Of a stretch of DNA of 64,000 nt, positions 40,642 through 51,464 are shown one piece after another. The stretch spans positions 186,001 to 250,000 of the forward strand of contig OX442315.1 of the NCBI GenBank assembly GCA_949358305.1, written 5' to 3'. How positions within the stretch are numbered: position 1 is the first letter of the stretch; the number at the start of each line of letters is the position of its first letter. Under the pieces are notes generated by a model. That model was given only the letters and a program-made list of their open reading frames with translations, did not search any database and was not told where the DNA came from. Source of the DNA: Strigamia acuminata. Lineage: Eukaryota; Arthropoda; Chilopoda; Geophilomorpha; Linotaeniidae. A program made the position numbers and the translations under genes.

Positions 40642-41976
40642 GTTTGTGTTGGTGTAACAGCACTTTAGGTTCATCCCATCATGACACATACACGTATATG
40701 GGAATGACATAAGACGCTAAGCTTTAATGGTCTTGCTGGAGTGTACTCATGACCGATCAACTGCAATGTCCTCTTGCACTGGACCACTAACAAGTAAGTT
40801 TTCCTCACCCCTTACTCTCCCGTTACATTGGTGTCATCTTTTGTTATACCTAAAACTCTTAGCATTGCCATAAATAGGCCAAAATATAAATAAAACCATA
40901 AAACCCTGTTCTGTTTTGTTCTGTCCAACGCCTTGTGTTGATCTCTTGACCACCATTCACAGCAATATTACATCATGTACTTACCGTACAATTAGGCTTA
41001 GTTTCAAGAATTATTTTGTCCATGCACGAATTCATTCAGTTGGTGACATTGTCTTGGGGCCAGCATGGATTGCGACGCGTATTCATGTTCTGAAACTGAA
41101 TAAACACAATGCTCGAGCTTGTACGTTTCTACACATTTTATATTCGGCCAAGAGAAAATTCTTGTCGCTTTTGCGACTTGTGAAAAACATTGATCAAAGA
41201 TATGGCACTTGACTTATTTCTACGAGTGATGACCCTCTACATTGAACGGCACTGGCGGATCCAAAAAAATTTGTACACATTAATTTGACTGACGGTACTA
41301 ATCATAAAAATTGAGTCACTTCCGATCCGACCAGCAGCCAGTTTCACCCAGTTCCAACAAAGGGACAGACAGACAGACAGACAGACTGATCCCAACTCCC
41401 TAAACTCAGTGTCTCAGCTAATGAGCTAGCAAAAAGATCCGTCAAGCCCTTGGCTCAAAGGACATTGTAAGCTTATTAGATCTAAATTTAGTACAGTATC
41501 AGATTCTCTAATAAAGTGGATTTAGTCAAGCTGTGACCACGGCCACAGATTAGAGGAATACACAGATGCGTCACTTCTCCAAAATCCTTTGTTCTCTGCG
41601 TGATCGGAGAAAAACAGCGCACCAAGCGGGGGGTACTTTCCCTACAGGAACACGTTGACGGCGAATTTATGTTGGCGGACAGAGGTTGGTTTGTTGTGGC
41701 CAACAGATCCAAACTCCGTCCAAATGTTACAAATGTTAAAAATGTTAATTTCCATAATTGAAAATAGTTTATCCTTATTCCTTTTAGTTCTGCAATTATA
41801 ACTATTGTTTTGATAAAAAAAAATGTTTTCTTTATTTGCAAAGAGTTTTTTTTTTTTAAAAAATTTATGATTCTTGATTGGCCGGCAGTACGTGTTTAGA
41901 TGCCGCCAAAAACCACGGCCATTAAAGGCTGGCTAGTATTAATAAAAGCGCTAATTTACTTTCGTCCTAATTGTTG
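40642..41976. other. Intergenic stretch between the MITEs
   Basis: No gene recognised. It contains a short GACA microsatellite near 41364-41388, preceded by sequence that could be the end of a degraded retroposon, and a 60-codon-scale open stretch near 41488-41841 without protein features. Confidence 0.4.
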
Positions 41977-42364
41977 CTATTTCCACACTCAAGCTTGGCT
42001 CCCATTGGCCTAGTCTGATTACTCAGAACTGCAGTTGAATTATCGCTACGAGGAAAAGTAGTTCCCTATGATTTTTAGTCTTTTCCAGAAAAATATAAAT
42101 AATAATAATAATAATAATAATAACAATAACAATAATAGAAATAAAATATGTTTTATATCTTTATGTTGTTTTTAATTAAAATGCAATTTCCAAACAATAG
42201 GAAATCGATTGCAATGTCTGTACTTCTATTTGTATCTGTATTTGTATCTGTATAATGCATTTCTGGTGTTTTGGTTCTTTTTTCTGTATCAATACACAAG
42301 TGAAATGGCTCGGCCAATGGGAGCCAAGCTTCCAGGGATCCTCTTGAGTGTGGAAAGAGTATAC
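41977..42364. mobile_element. MITE copy 2
   Basis: Same family and orientation as 40223-40641. The right end is well conserved (GGCCAATGGGAGCC, CTTGAGTGTGGAAAGAGTAT). The left end lacks part of the inverted repeat. The interior carries an expanded (AAT)n/(AAC)n-like tract near 42100-42135. Confidence 0.75.
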
Positions 42365-42418
42365 AGAGTAACTTATAGGAAGGCACAAAACAATAAATGA
42401 GCAATACGGGATATTTAC

Positions 42419-42514
42419 CTCGGATATAGTGGCGTAAACATTGTTAACTTTTGTCCTCTGTAGTTTAAAATACTCCTCATTATATTTATTGGCTACTCCA
42501 GATGAAAGAAATAA
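42419..42514 (-). CDS. Candidate isolated exon (unknown, possibly of the DEG/ENaC gene)
   Basis: A 96-base block on the minus strand flanked by a good acceptor (TTTATTTCAG) and donor (GTAAATAT), phase 0 on both sides, encoding LFLSSGVANKYNEEYF followed by KLQRTKVNNVYATISE. Its phase and strand would allow it to be an upstream exon of the DEG/ENaC fragment at 39816-40112, but I do not recognise the sequence and a chance open block is possible. Confidence 0.25.
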
Positions 42515-42690
42515 CTGAAATAAACAAAATGTGAAATACTCTGTATTTACCAAATCTAGAACAATTTATGCTAAAACGATTAAACCTGGACTGAGGAAGC
42601 GTTCGTTCGGAATAACTTTAAACTTGTCTGAGTGAAACGTTTACCGGTAAAACGATATTCAATTTCTGAAATAAACGCAAATGTTCAAAA

Positions 42691-44025
42691 TGCGTGCATG
42701 AACCGATCATTTGTTTTCCTAGTGTTAATTTTTGAAAAGATAAAAGGAAAAAGCAGGGTTTTTCTTTTTTTTCAATTTTTTTTTTTGTAGGGAAAACGAA
42801 AAAACGAAAACAGGAAAAACGGACCTTTTTCTTGATTTCGTTTTCCTATCGGTTTTCGTAAGAAAAACGAAAACTGGAAAAACGGGCTTTTTTCTTGATT
42901 TCGTTTTCCTGTAGATTTTCATAAGAAAAACGAAAACAGGAAAAACGGACCTTTTTCCTTTTTTCGTTTTCCTTTTAGTTTTCATAAGAAAAACGAAAAA
43001 AGGAAAAACGGCTTTTTTTCATGTTTTTGTTTTCCTGATGGGAATCAAATAGGAAAACGAAAAAAGGAAAAACAAGGCTTTTTCTTGTTTTTGTTTTCCT
43101 GACGTACTAATCGTCAGCCGTCAGCTGTAAGCCGTCAGCCCCCCATTTCCCAAACCCCCCAAACTCCAAAATTACTCGGCAGCCGTCAGCCTTGGGTCGG
43201 CAGCCATCAGCCATCTCGGCAGCTGTCTGTCTTGGGTTGTAAGCCGTTAGTTGTCGACCATCAGCCGTCGACTGTTGGCTGGTTTACTACGAATTTACGT
43301 TTTTTTTTTTATGTAAATTCGTAGAAAATCGGCCAACAGCTGACGGTCGACAGTCGACAGCTGACGGCCACGACAGTCGACTCGACAGCTGACGGCCGCA
43401 ACAGTGGACAGCTGACGGCCGCGACAGTGGACAGCTGACGGTCGCGACAGTGGACAGCTGACGGTATAAAACCGTGTTGAAAATTTGGTGATGGCTGACG
43501 GCTGACAACCCAAGGCTGACGGCTGCCGAGTAATTTCGGAGTTTGGGGGGCTTTGGGGGGCTTTGGGAAATGGGGGTCTGACGGCTTACAGCTGACGGCT
43601 GACGATTAGTACGTCAGGAAAACGAAAATAAGAAAAAGGCTCGTTTTTCCTTTTTTCATTTTCCTATTTGATTCCCATCAGGAAAACGAAAACATGAAAA
43701 AGGGCCGTTTTTCCTTTTTTCGTTTTTCTTATGAAAACCAAAAGGAAAACGAAAAAAAGAAAAAAGGTCCGTTTTTCCTGTATTCCTTTTCCTTACGAAA
43801 ACCAATAGGAAAACAAAAATAGGAAAAAAGCCCATTTTTCCTGTTTTCGTTTTTCTTACGAAAATCTACAGGAAAACGAAATCAAGAAAAAGGTCTGTTT
43901 TTCCTGTTTTCGTTTTTTCGTTTTCCCTACAAAAAAAAAATTGAAAAAAAAGAAAAACCCTGCTTTTTCCTTTTATCTTTTCAAAAATTAACAATAGGAA
44001 AACAAATGATCGGTTCATGCACGCA
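42691..44025. repeat. Foldback palindrome FB2 (about 1.33 kb)
   Basis: Large inverted repeat. The outer ends are TGCGTGCATGAACCGATC at left and its complement at right. Each arm contains several tandem units of about 60 bp built on GGAAAAACGAAAA and its complement, which are themselves palindromic. Inside these are GTCAGCTGACGGC-type units in inverted orientation around a centre near 43290-43330 (TACGAATTTACG...GTAAATTCGTA). No coding capacity and no clear target duplication. The build is that of a foldback element. Confidence 0.8.
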
Positions 44026-45956
44026 TATTTTCCCCTCGGTTTCTTTGGTTTTTCGGTGTTTTTTTTCTTGTTTTTCCTGTTTTTTTCGTGTTTTTTAGGT
44101 TTTACAGTTATTTTTTGGGTTGTATGTGTTTATTGGGGGGTTTATTTGGTTATTAAGTGTTTTTCCCATTTTCTTAGGTTTTTAGGAAGTTTTTAGGAAA
44201 TTTTTTTAGTTTTTGTTTTTTATATAATTACTTAAATAAGTCAAAAAAAATTTAAGACTAGAAAGTATTATAAGTTTTTTTTTTCTGGACCTCAATAAAA
44301 AATTTTCAATAGTATCCGGACCCCACTTACAATTACTTGCCGACCCCTGGTCTACGGATTCAGCTCTAACTTGTAAGTATAGAATGGGCTTACTTTGGAC
44401 ATGCTTGAAATTCAAAGTCAAAGTCTTTTGTAATGTTTTTAGTTGCAGAAAGTTTAGTCTATCTCTATGAAACTCACAAAGGCATGTTATTCCTTTCTTT
44501 TATTTTTAGCTGCAACCGATGAAATTAAATTTCGGTCTAAAACTAACAAGTAAGCGTAAACTTCTGTCTGTGATCGAATAAAGAAAGAAACGATTAGCCA
44601 GCAGTAGGAGGCTACTCTAAAAGTGCACAAAAAAAACATGAAATGGCCGATTTTGCGGTTGCGTTCTGGAACACCACTGCAGGCCCAAGTCCTACGGTTG
44701 CAGAAACTGCAATAGAGCTAGGTAGAGTAAGTAGTTGCTTAATTGTTATTAATTACGACAAGCTTTTATTTTTTTAGCCAATCTAATGTAACAAAGCTCA
44801 GCATTAAAAAAAGTAATGGGCACAAAACGGATCGTCACACCACACAAGGCCACTCACTCTCAAGTCAGGTTCTATGTTGTCATTCTATGTCATTCACCAA
44901 AGCAAAGAAAAATCACAAGAGTTTTAAATAGATTTGTAGATTTGAGATCTTTCAGCATGAGTAACCCAACTGTTACCCTTCACGTTAGGGGCAATAGGGT
45001 TTAGGGTATAGGTAAAGTGGCAGCTTATTTCTTTGGAGAAGGGAGATAGGACAGGACAGATCCGGGATCTGCAGAAAGACGATCGCTATCAGAAGAGATT
45101 CAAGAGGTACAACTGCTACTAAAGTTCTAAAGTAGCCACATTTCCAGCATCTGGATGGTCAACATCTACTACTATACGCCTGTATAGAACATTTACTTAA
45201 TTAGAAGGAAACCTGGGACTGACAAGTGAGTTTAAGTTGCCTATACAGATTAGCCAAAACCCGTACAAAATGGAATAATGAATGAAGGAATTAAAGTCCA
45301 CCACATCAGATCAGACGAGGCTTTGGCTTCAATCCCATTTTGGTATATTTTGTTAGGCCTAACCTCAACAAACTCCAAATCCAGAATTGGAACCGGAAAA
45401 AACAATAAAAATAAAAATACTTGCACGCGAATAACCAGTCCACGAGCCACGAGCGCTGCAAACTGCTAAGCTAACGTCATTCTGGTTTAAAATTTTAATT
45501 CACAACCTTACTGGAATCGGACAAGCCATGACAAAACTAAGGCGTAGTTTATTGCGTAATAAACTTTTTTTTATAAATTGTCAAGTTTTAGTCGTACTGG
45601 TTTTGAATTTTATTAAATGTTTAGTTTTGGATTTAATAAAACCCAAAATATGTATAAAAAAATATTTCTTTATTTATTAATTTAAAAAAATAGGTAGCGC
45701 CACCTGGCGCGAAAGACGCGCACCAAACGATTGCAAAAGTGAACTAGAAAAGCGGGCGCATGCGCACCTCCATATCGTCCTTTTCCCCTGCGGTAGACTC
45801 AACGCGTGTTTGAAGGTAGCGAGACACGTTTACGACCCCAGATATGGGTTCAAAACAGTTTGTCCAGTGCTGAAAGGTGTGTAGAACCAAAGTGTGTGTG
45901 ATTAATAGTGGGGATTGTTTTGCACAGGAAATTTGATTGAGCGTAAACAGCGGAAA
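44026..45956. other. Intergenic stretch upstream of RCC1
   Basis: AT-rich and low-complexity to about 44270. I recognise no gene. An exon-like block near 44645-44730 (AVAFWNTTAGPSPTVAETA, followed by GTAAGT) is open but matches nothing I know. The last few hundred bases should hold the RCC1 promoter. Confidence 0.4.
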
Positions 45957-48446
45957 ATGACCAGGCCCAGGCGGGTAATTTGAATTTTTCTCATTTGTTT
46001 CTTCGCTTTCTTTCTCTTTCTTTGTCCTTTGTTCGTTGTCGGTGTTCGGGCAAGTACGAGCGTGCTCTAATAATAATAATTTGTTGCAGCAAAGGATGGC
46101 AAAGGGCAATGTGGCGATCGCCGACTCGAAGGGAAAGAACCACGTGATCACGGAAACGGCGGACAAGGCGAAAAAGCGCACGAAATTGGTGGCGAAAGTG
46201 ACGAAAATCCCGAAAATCACGAAAGCAGCGACGAAAGTAACGACGAAAAAAGAGAGAAGCAAATTCACAATGGCCGACAGTGAGATACCGATGGAACTGG
46301 ACGATGAGGAGGACATGGAGGAGGAGGAAGTGGAGGAAGTGAAAATTCCGTTGCGTAACAAGAGGAATAACCAGAGTTCGAAAAAAGTTGAGTTTGGCGA
46401 CGCCGACGCGCGCAACTCGCCGCCCACGGACAAAGCGAACAAGAAAGCCGCCAACCTGGTCAACAGGAAGCGCTCACTGCCCGAACCTTCGACGTCCGTC
46501 ACGGGCGACGTTAAAAGATTAAAAGGTAAATAAATATAAATATAAATAAAAATAATTAATTTATTTAATTTAACAGCAGTCATTGAGAGACTTCCTCGGC
46601 ATCAGAGGGGGATTGGATACGTGTTGTCGTTCGGACAGGGTGACGTGGGCCAGTTGGGCTTGGGCAACAATGCGATGGAGAAGAAGAGACCGTGTTTGGT
46701 TAAGTTGCCGACCAAAGTGGTTGATGTTTGTGCCGGTGGCATGCACACAGTTTGTCTCTCGGAAGATGGCAAGGTAGAAAATTAAGTGATTAATAGAGAT
46801 GTGATTTTTGCGGACTTAAAACTGTGAAATTGCGGGTGGAAAGCGGCTTTAAAAATCGCCATTTTGCGGACCTATTGCGGGCTCGTCCGGGAAGTTTTTG
46901 ACCAAAATTTCAAGGTTTTATACGAAATTTGAAGTTTTTAAAGAGAATTTGAAGTTTTTAAAGGGAATTTGAAGTTTTTAAAGGCAGTTTAAAGTTTTTA
47001 AACAAAATTTTCAGTTTTTAAACGAAAATATTACGTGATTTTTGTAAGAAACCCCCCAAAATCGGCCAATTGCGGATTATCCACAAAATTTGCGGTATAA
47101 CCATCGGATTGCGGCAATTGCAAAAATTATGCTTTAAAAATGCTCCATTTGCATTATCCACAACTAAGAAAACATTTTGGAGGACTTTTATTTTCCGCAA
47201 AAATCGCATCTCTAGTGATTAAATTAAATTAAATTAAATTTATATTTTATACAGGTGTACACTTTTGGATGCAACGATGAAGGGGCACTAGGTCGCGACA
47301 CATCGGAAGAAGACAGCGAATACGAGCCGGGGGAAGTGGAAATCGAAGGAAGGATCATCCAAATCTCGGCCGGCGATTCGCATTCGGCCGCACTCACCGA
47401 CACTGGCCACGTGTACGCCTGGGGAACCTTCAGAGTAGGACATTTTTTAATTTAATTTTAATTTTAATTTTATTAATTTAATTTTAATTTCAGGATTCGT
47501 CGGGCGCGATGGGTTTGTTGAAGTCGCAGTGCATCGAGCCAATTCCGCATTTGGTGCTGGCCGGCGTGCCCGTGGCGAAAATCGCATCCGGAAGTGACCA
47601 CCTGGCGTTGCTGACCACTCAGGGCAACTTGTACACGTGCGGTTGCGCGGAGCAGGGCCAACTGGGGCGCGTGGCTGAGTGTTTTACCTCTCGCGGGGGT
47701 CGGAAGGGCTTGGGGTTGCTCCTGACTCCTGGGCTGGCCGTCGTAAGGCGCCAAAAGGGCAAGCAAGTTCTGTTTGACGACGTGTGGACCGGCGCGTACG
47801 CCACTTTTGTTCGCATTCGGGGATCCACCGACGTCTACGTCTGCGGGCTCAACAATTATTTCCAATTGGGTAAACAATTATTATTATATTAATTATGAAA
47901 TTGTTCTTAGTTTCTTTTTTGTTCAGGTTCTGAAGACATCAAAAATCATTACGTGCTGGAGCGCAGCGATTCGTTCAGTTCGAAAACCTGGATCCAAATT
48001 GCGGGCGGCCAACATCACACGCTGGCGTTGGACGACAACGGTAGGGATTGAAATAATGACAAATAATGTATTTATTATATTTATTATGGGCAGGTGACGT
48101 GTACACGATGGGAAGAAAGGAATACGGGCGTCTGGGATTGGGCGAAAGCACGCAAGACGTGGCCGTTCCGACGATCGTGCCGGAACTGCGCAGCAAAAAC
48201 TGCATCGACATCGCGTGCGGAGTGGCCACTTCGTACGCGATCGACTCTGTCGGTCGCGCCTACTCGTGGGGCATGGGAACCAACTGCGCGCTCGGCACGG
48301 GCGAGGAGGAGGACGTGTTCGAGCCGGTGCAGATTGCGGGCAAACATCTGGAGGGCAAACGAAACATCGCGGTGTCGGCCGGTGGACAGCACGCCGTGTT
48401 GCTGGCGGTGCCTGAAATCCAAGCGGGACCGAGTTCGGGAGACTGA
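45957..48446 (+). CDS. RCC1: RCC1, regulator of chromosome condensation (Ran guanine-nucleotide exchange factor)
   Basis: RCC1 sits on chromatin and loads GTP on Ran, setting up the Ran gradient for nuclear transport and spindle assembly. Exons: 45957-45974, 46090-46525, 46577-46773, 47255-47434, 47494-47869, 47927-48040, 48094-48446 (557 residues). The basic, unstructured N-terminus (MTRPRRQRMAKG, later Lys/Thr-rich and an acidic patch) would bind DNA and import factors. The RCC1 repeats begin at [16 protein letters not shown] and continue with [58 protein letters not shown] and [12 protein letters not shown], forming the seven-bladed propeller. The N-terminal extension is longer than in vertebrates. 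The start in the 18-base first exon keeps the frame; an alternative is the ATG at 46096. Confidence 0.93.
46910..47030 (+). repeat. Tandem repeat in an RCC1 intron
   Basis: About six imperfect copies of a unit of roughly 20-22 bp (TTTGAAGTTTTTAAAG-like) in the 480-bp intron between exons 3 and 4. Confidence 0.7.
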
Positions 48447-48626
48447 CAATGACAATATTTAAATCATTATTATTATTATTATTTCTTTTTTAGTCTAAAT
48501 TATTTTGTTAATCAAATCTCACCTTTTTAAAAAAAATGTAGATATTGCTTAATAAAATCGTTGAATTAGTCGGTGGAATATGAATAGAATTTATTGAAAT
48601 GATTTAAATTAAGTTTATAAAATCTG

Positions 48627-51165
48627 TCACCAGTCGTCTAAATCGCGCTGCGATTCGTTGCCAATGGAAATGTCGAGCTCCCTCTGCTCCCACAACGAGT
48701 CTAAATTCACATTTTCGCTTTTCTTTTCAACTTCGGGCTTCGTTTCGTCCATTATTTCGGACGGATCCGGATCCGGATCCGGATCTGGATCTGGATCTGG
48801 GTCGGAAACCTCCACGTCGGTGTCGTTTGATTTTGCGCGTTTGGGTGGGTCCGTTTCGACCATCGTGCTGTTCAAGTTGATGGATCCGATGGATTCGTCG
48901 TGTTTCGCGTCCTTTTTCTTAGCCCAGGTCGGCGGGACCCGGATGTGTTGGATTTTGCGGTGAAGGTACTCCGTTTCCTTCTCCAGAGCGGCGAGACGCG
49001 CGTCTGGCGGGGTCCACGAACTCAACTGCAGCTGCAGTTCGGGCGCCAAGCGCGCCACGTCCAAGGAGGTGTCGTAGAAGGTGTCGCCGTGTCCGAAATG
49101 CGACGTGTCGTGCAGATTGAGACGCGCGTGGCGTAATTCCGAGCGCAAACTACCGACGAGCGACTGCAATTGAGCGTTCACCGCCACCACTTCGTCGATC
49201 CTGCAAAATCAACGGATGAGTTCATTGAACGCTTCGTTTGTGTTTTTGGTACCTCGAAGCGAGAGTTTTGTTGTTGTCGAGCGCGGCGTCGAGTTTGGCG
49301 CGGAATCGGCGTCGCTGTTCGTCCCACAGACCCCGGTCGAGTTGTCGGTTGTCGCGTTCGGCTTCGAGTTGGCGTTTCAGGCTCCACGTTTCGGCGGTGG
49401 GTAAAGTTAGTTGCGAGTTGAGGGAAACGACTTTTAGAGAGAGGGCGTCTCGTTCGGCGATCGCGTCTCCGAGTTGGCTTTTTAGCGTTTCGAAGTCGGC
49501 GCTGATTGTTTCGTTTCTTGCGAGGCGGCTCGCGTTCGACGACAAAAGTTTGTTCTGAAAACAAAAATAATTATTAGAAAGAAAAACAAGTTTTTGGGTA
49601 TTTTGTGTCGTGGAACCTCTTGTTCCAGCGTTCGGTTGGTCGCGTTGAGGCGTCCAAGTTGTTCCTCCAGTTGAGCAACTCGACCGACGTGTTGCGCGCT
49701 TTGTTGCTTCAATTTCGTCGCTTCTTCCCTTTCCAACTCCATTTCCGCGCGTCTGTTTTCCATCTCGAGCTCCCGTTGGCCGAGCTGCTTCATGCGTTCG
49801 AGCAGTTCCTCGCGTTCCTCAAACCGCTGTTTCGACACCAGCTGGCGCACAGTTTCGTCGAGCGAATTCTCTTTCTCCTTCAAAGCGTTTTCACGCGTTT
49901 TCAATCTGTCCGTCTCGTTTTCCAGTTTGCCCCTTTCCAAATCGACGTCGAGGCGCATTCTGTCGACCAAACGTCGCGCTTCCAATTCCTGATGGCGTGC
50001 CGAGTCGAGTTGCGCCAAAATCTCCTGGCGCCGATCCAGACAATCGCGTTCGAACGCTTCCTGCAACAAAGTACAAAATAAACACATTTGTACGTCTAAA
50101 CCGCCAATAAAAGCACATTTTTGTGCATTTTGTGCTCTTATGGCGCTAAAATTGTTCACATTTCACAACGCGCTACAATACTTTGATGGTATCCATGTTT
50201 CGGCGCGCCGTGATTTCCCTTTTAACGAATTCCTCCGTTTTCTCGCGATGTTCTTTCTCCAGTTGGATCGTCTTAGTTTTCAATTCGTCGCGACACTTTT
50301 CACGTTCCTCCATTTTAATCGTCAAAATCTCGTGATCCTAAACAAAATCAATTTAATTTAATTTAATTTAAGAAGTAGTTTTTTTCAAAAGGAACCTTGA
50401 ACTTGGCCAATTCGTCCTGCAACTCTTTCCTCATTTTGTCGCGCACACTTTTCTTATATTTCACCAACTGCGACTCCAAGTTTCCTTCGAACTCCATTTG
50501 ACTCGCGCTTTTCTTCAAGAAATAAAAATCCTAAAACAAAAATCAATCAATCAATCAACATTTTCAACGGTTAATCCCCATGATCCGTACTTCGACTTCC
50601 TGCAATTTAAATCGCAGCGATTTGGCGGCAGAAATCGTTTCCGAGTCGGTTTGACACGAATTGTCGTTCATTTCGCGTTTCAGTTCGACTCCGAGCACTC
50701 GGAGGAAGTGAAATAAAAGACTTGTCTCTCCGTCGCTGGCTTTTGTCGTGATTTCGTCGTGGTAATCCGGATTCACGTTGAGTAATTGCAAAATGTCGCG
50801 CAACGTGAACATCTCTTCGGCGCGATTGAGCGTGCCGATTTCGGCCGCGAATACGGACAACGTGCAGTTGTATTCGTACGTCTTGAGGTGGTCGCCCACG
50901 AGCCAGTTTAGAACCTGAAATGAAACGAATCGACTCGTTAGAATTGATTAAGTGATTAAGTGGTCGTTGGACTCGTTACTTGGAGGAGTAAGGCGCTCGT
51001 TTTCGTCGTTTTCGGGCTGCAATTCGTTTTATTTCCATCCAATTCTGAAACGAGTTTTGTTCGCAGTTGCGACCGAAGATTGTCGAAGATTCCATTGTGT
51101 TTGAATTTTAAATATAGGCGTTTACGGAGCTCCTCTGCCGATAATATGTCGCCTTGTTCCATCAT
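48627..51165 (-). CDS. OFD1: OFD1 homologue, centriolar satellite/distal centriole protein
   Basis: OFD1 controls centriole length and ciliogenesis. Exons on the minus strand: 51165-50980, 50914-50591, 50530-50396, 50337-50182, 50060-49617, 49554-49253, 49200-48627 (706 residues). The N-terminus (LSAEELRKRLYLKFKHNGI, LRSQLRTKLVSEL) and then WLVGDHLKTYEYNCTLSVF (LisH motif) with MFTLRDILQLLNVNP match the OFD1 start closely. The short CQTDS follows at the place of the vertebrate METQT. The rest is long coiled coil (Glu/Arg/Leu heptads, residues about 200-600). The C-terminus has an acidic Asp-Pro run (from a GGATCC repeat near 48772-48800) and ends DLDDW, like the vertebrate end. It is convergent with RCC1 and divergent from the PH-domain gene. 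Confidence 0.88.
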
Positions 51166-51464
51166 AAATAAAAATTTAAAAATTATCCGCCATGTTTTGA
51201 AATGAGCGTGACGTCATATGTTGATACGGAGGCTCGTAGGGAGACTTTTTTTTTTTTTTTTTTTAAATTTCTAAAATATAAACAAAAAGTACGTTTGCAA
51301 CGAAAAACCCGTTTTGAATGTCATTTGTCAATTTGTGTGTATGAGTCGGAATGTTTTTTAAATACGTGTTTTTTTTTTATTGTTTTTTTTTTTAATTGAG
51401 ACGAAAATAACATTAAATTTGAAGGTGGAATAATAATTTGTTAATTTTGCTCTGTTTTTGTGAA
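51166..51464. promoter_or_regulatory. Possible bidirectional promoter between OFD1 and the PH-domain gene
   Basis: Only about 300 bp separate two start codons pointing away from each other. The interval contains TGACGTCA (CRE-like, near 51209) and poly-T runs. No further elements are clear. Confidence 0.4.

Noticed and set aside
41364-41390. GACA microsatellite as the tail of a non-LTR retrotransposon
   Set aside because: No upstream reverse-transcriptase remnants are recognisable, so it is only noted as a microsatellite.
44645-44735. Exon-like block with a GTAAGT donor (AVAFWNTTAGPSP)
   Set aside because: No acceptor, partner exon or family similarity that I can defend.
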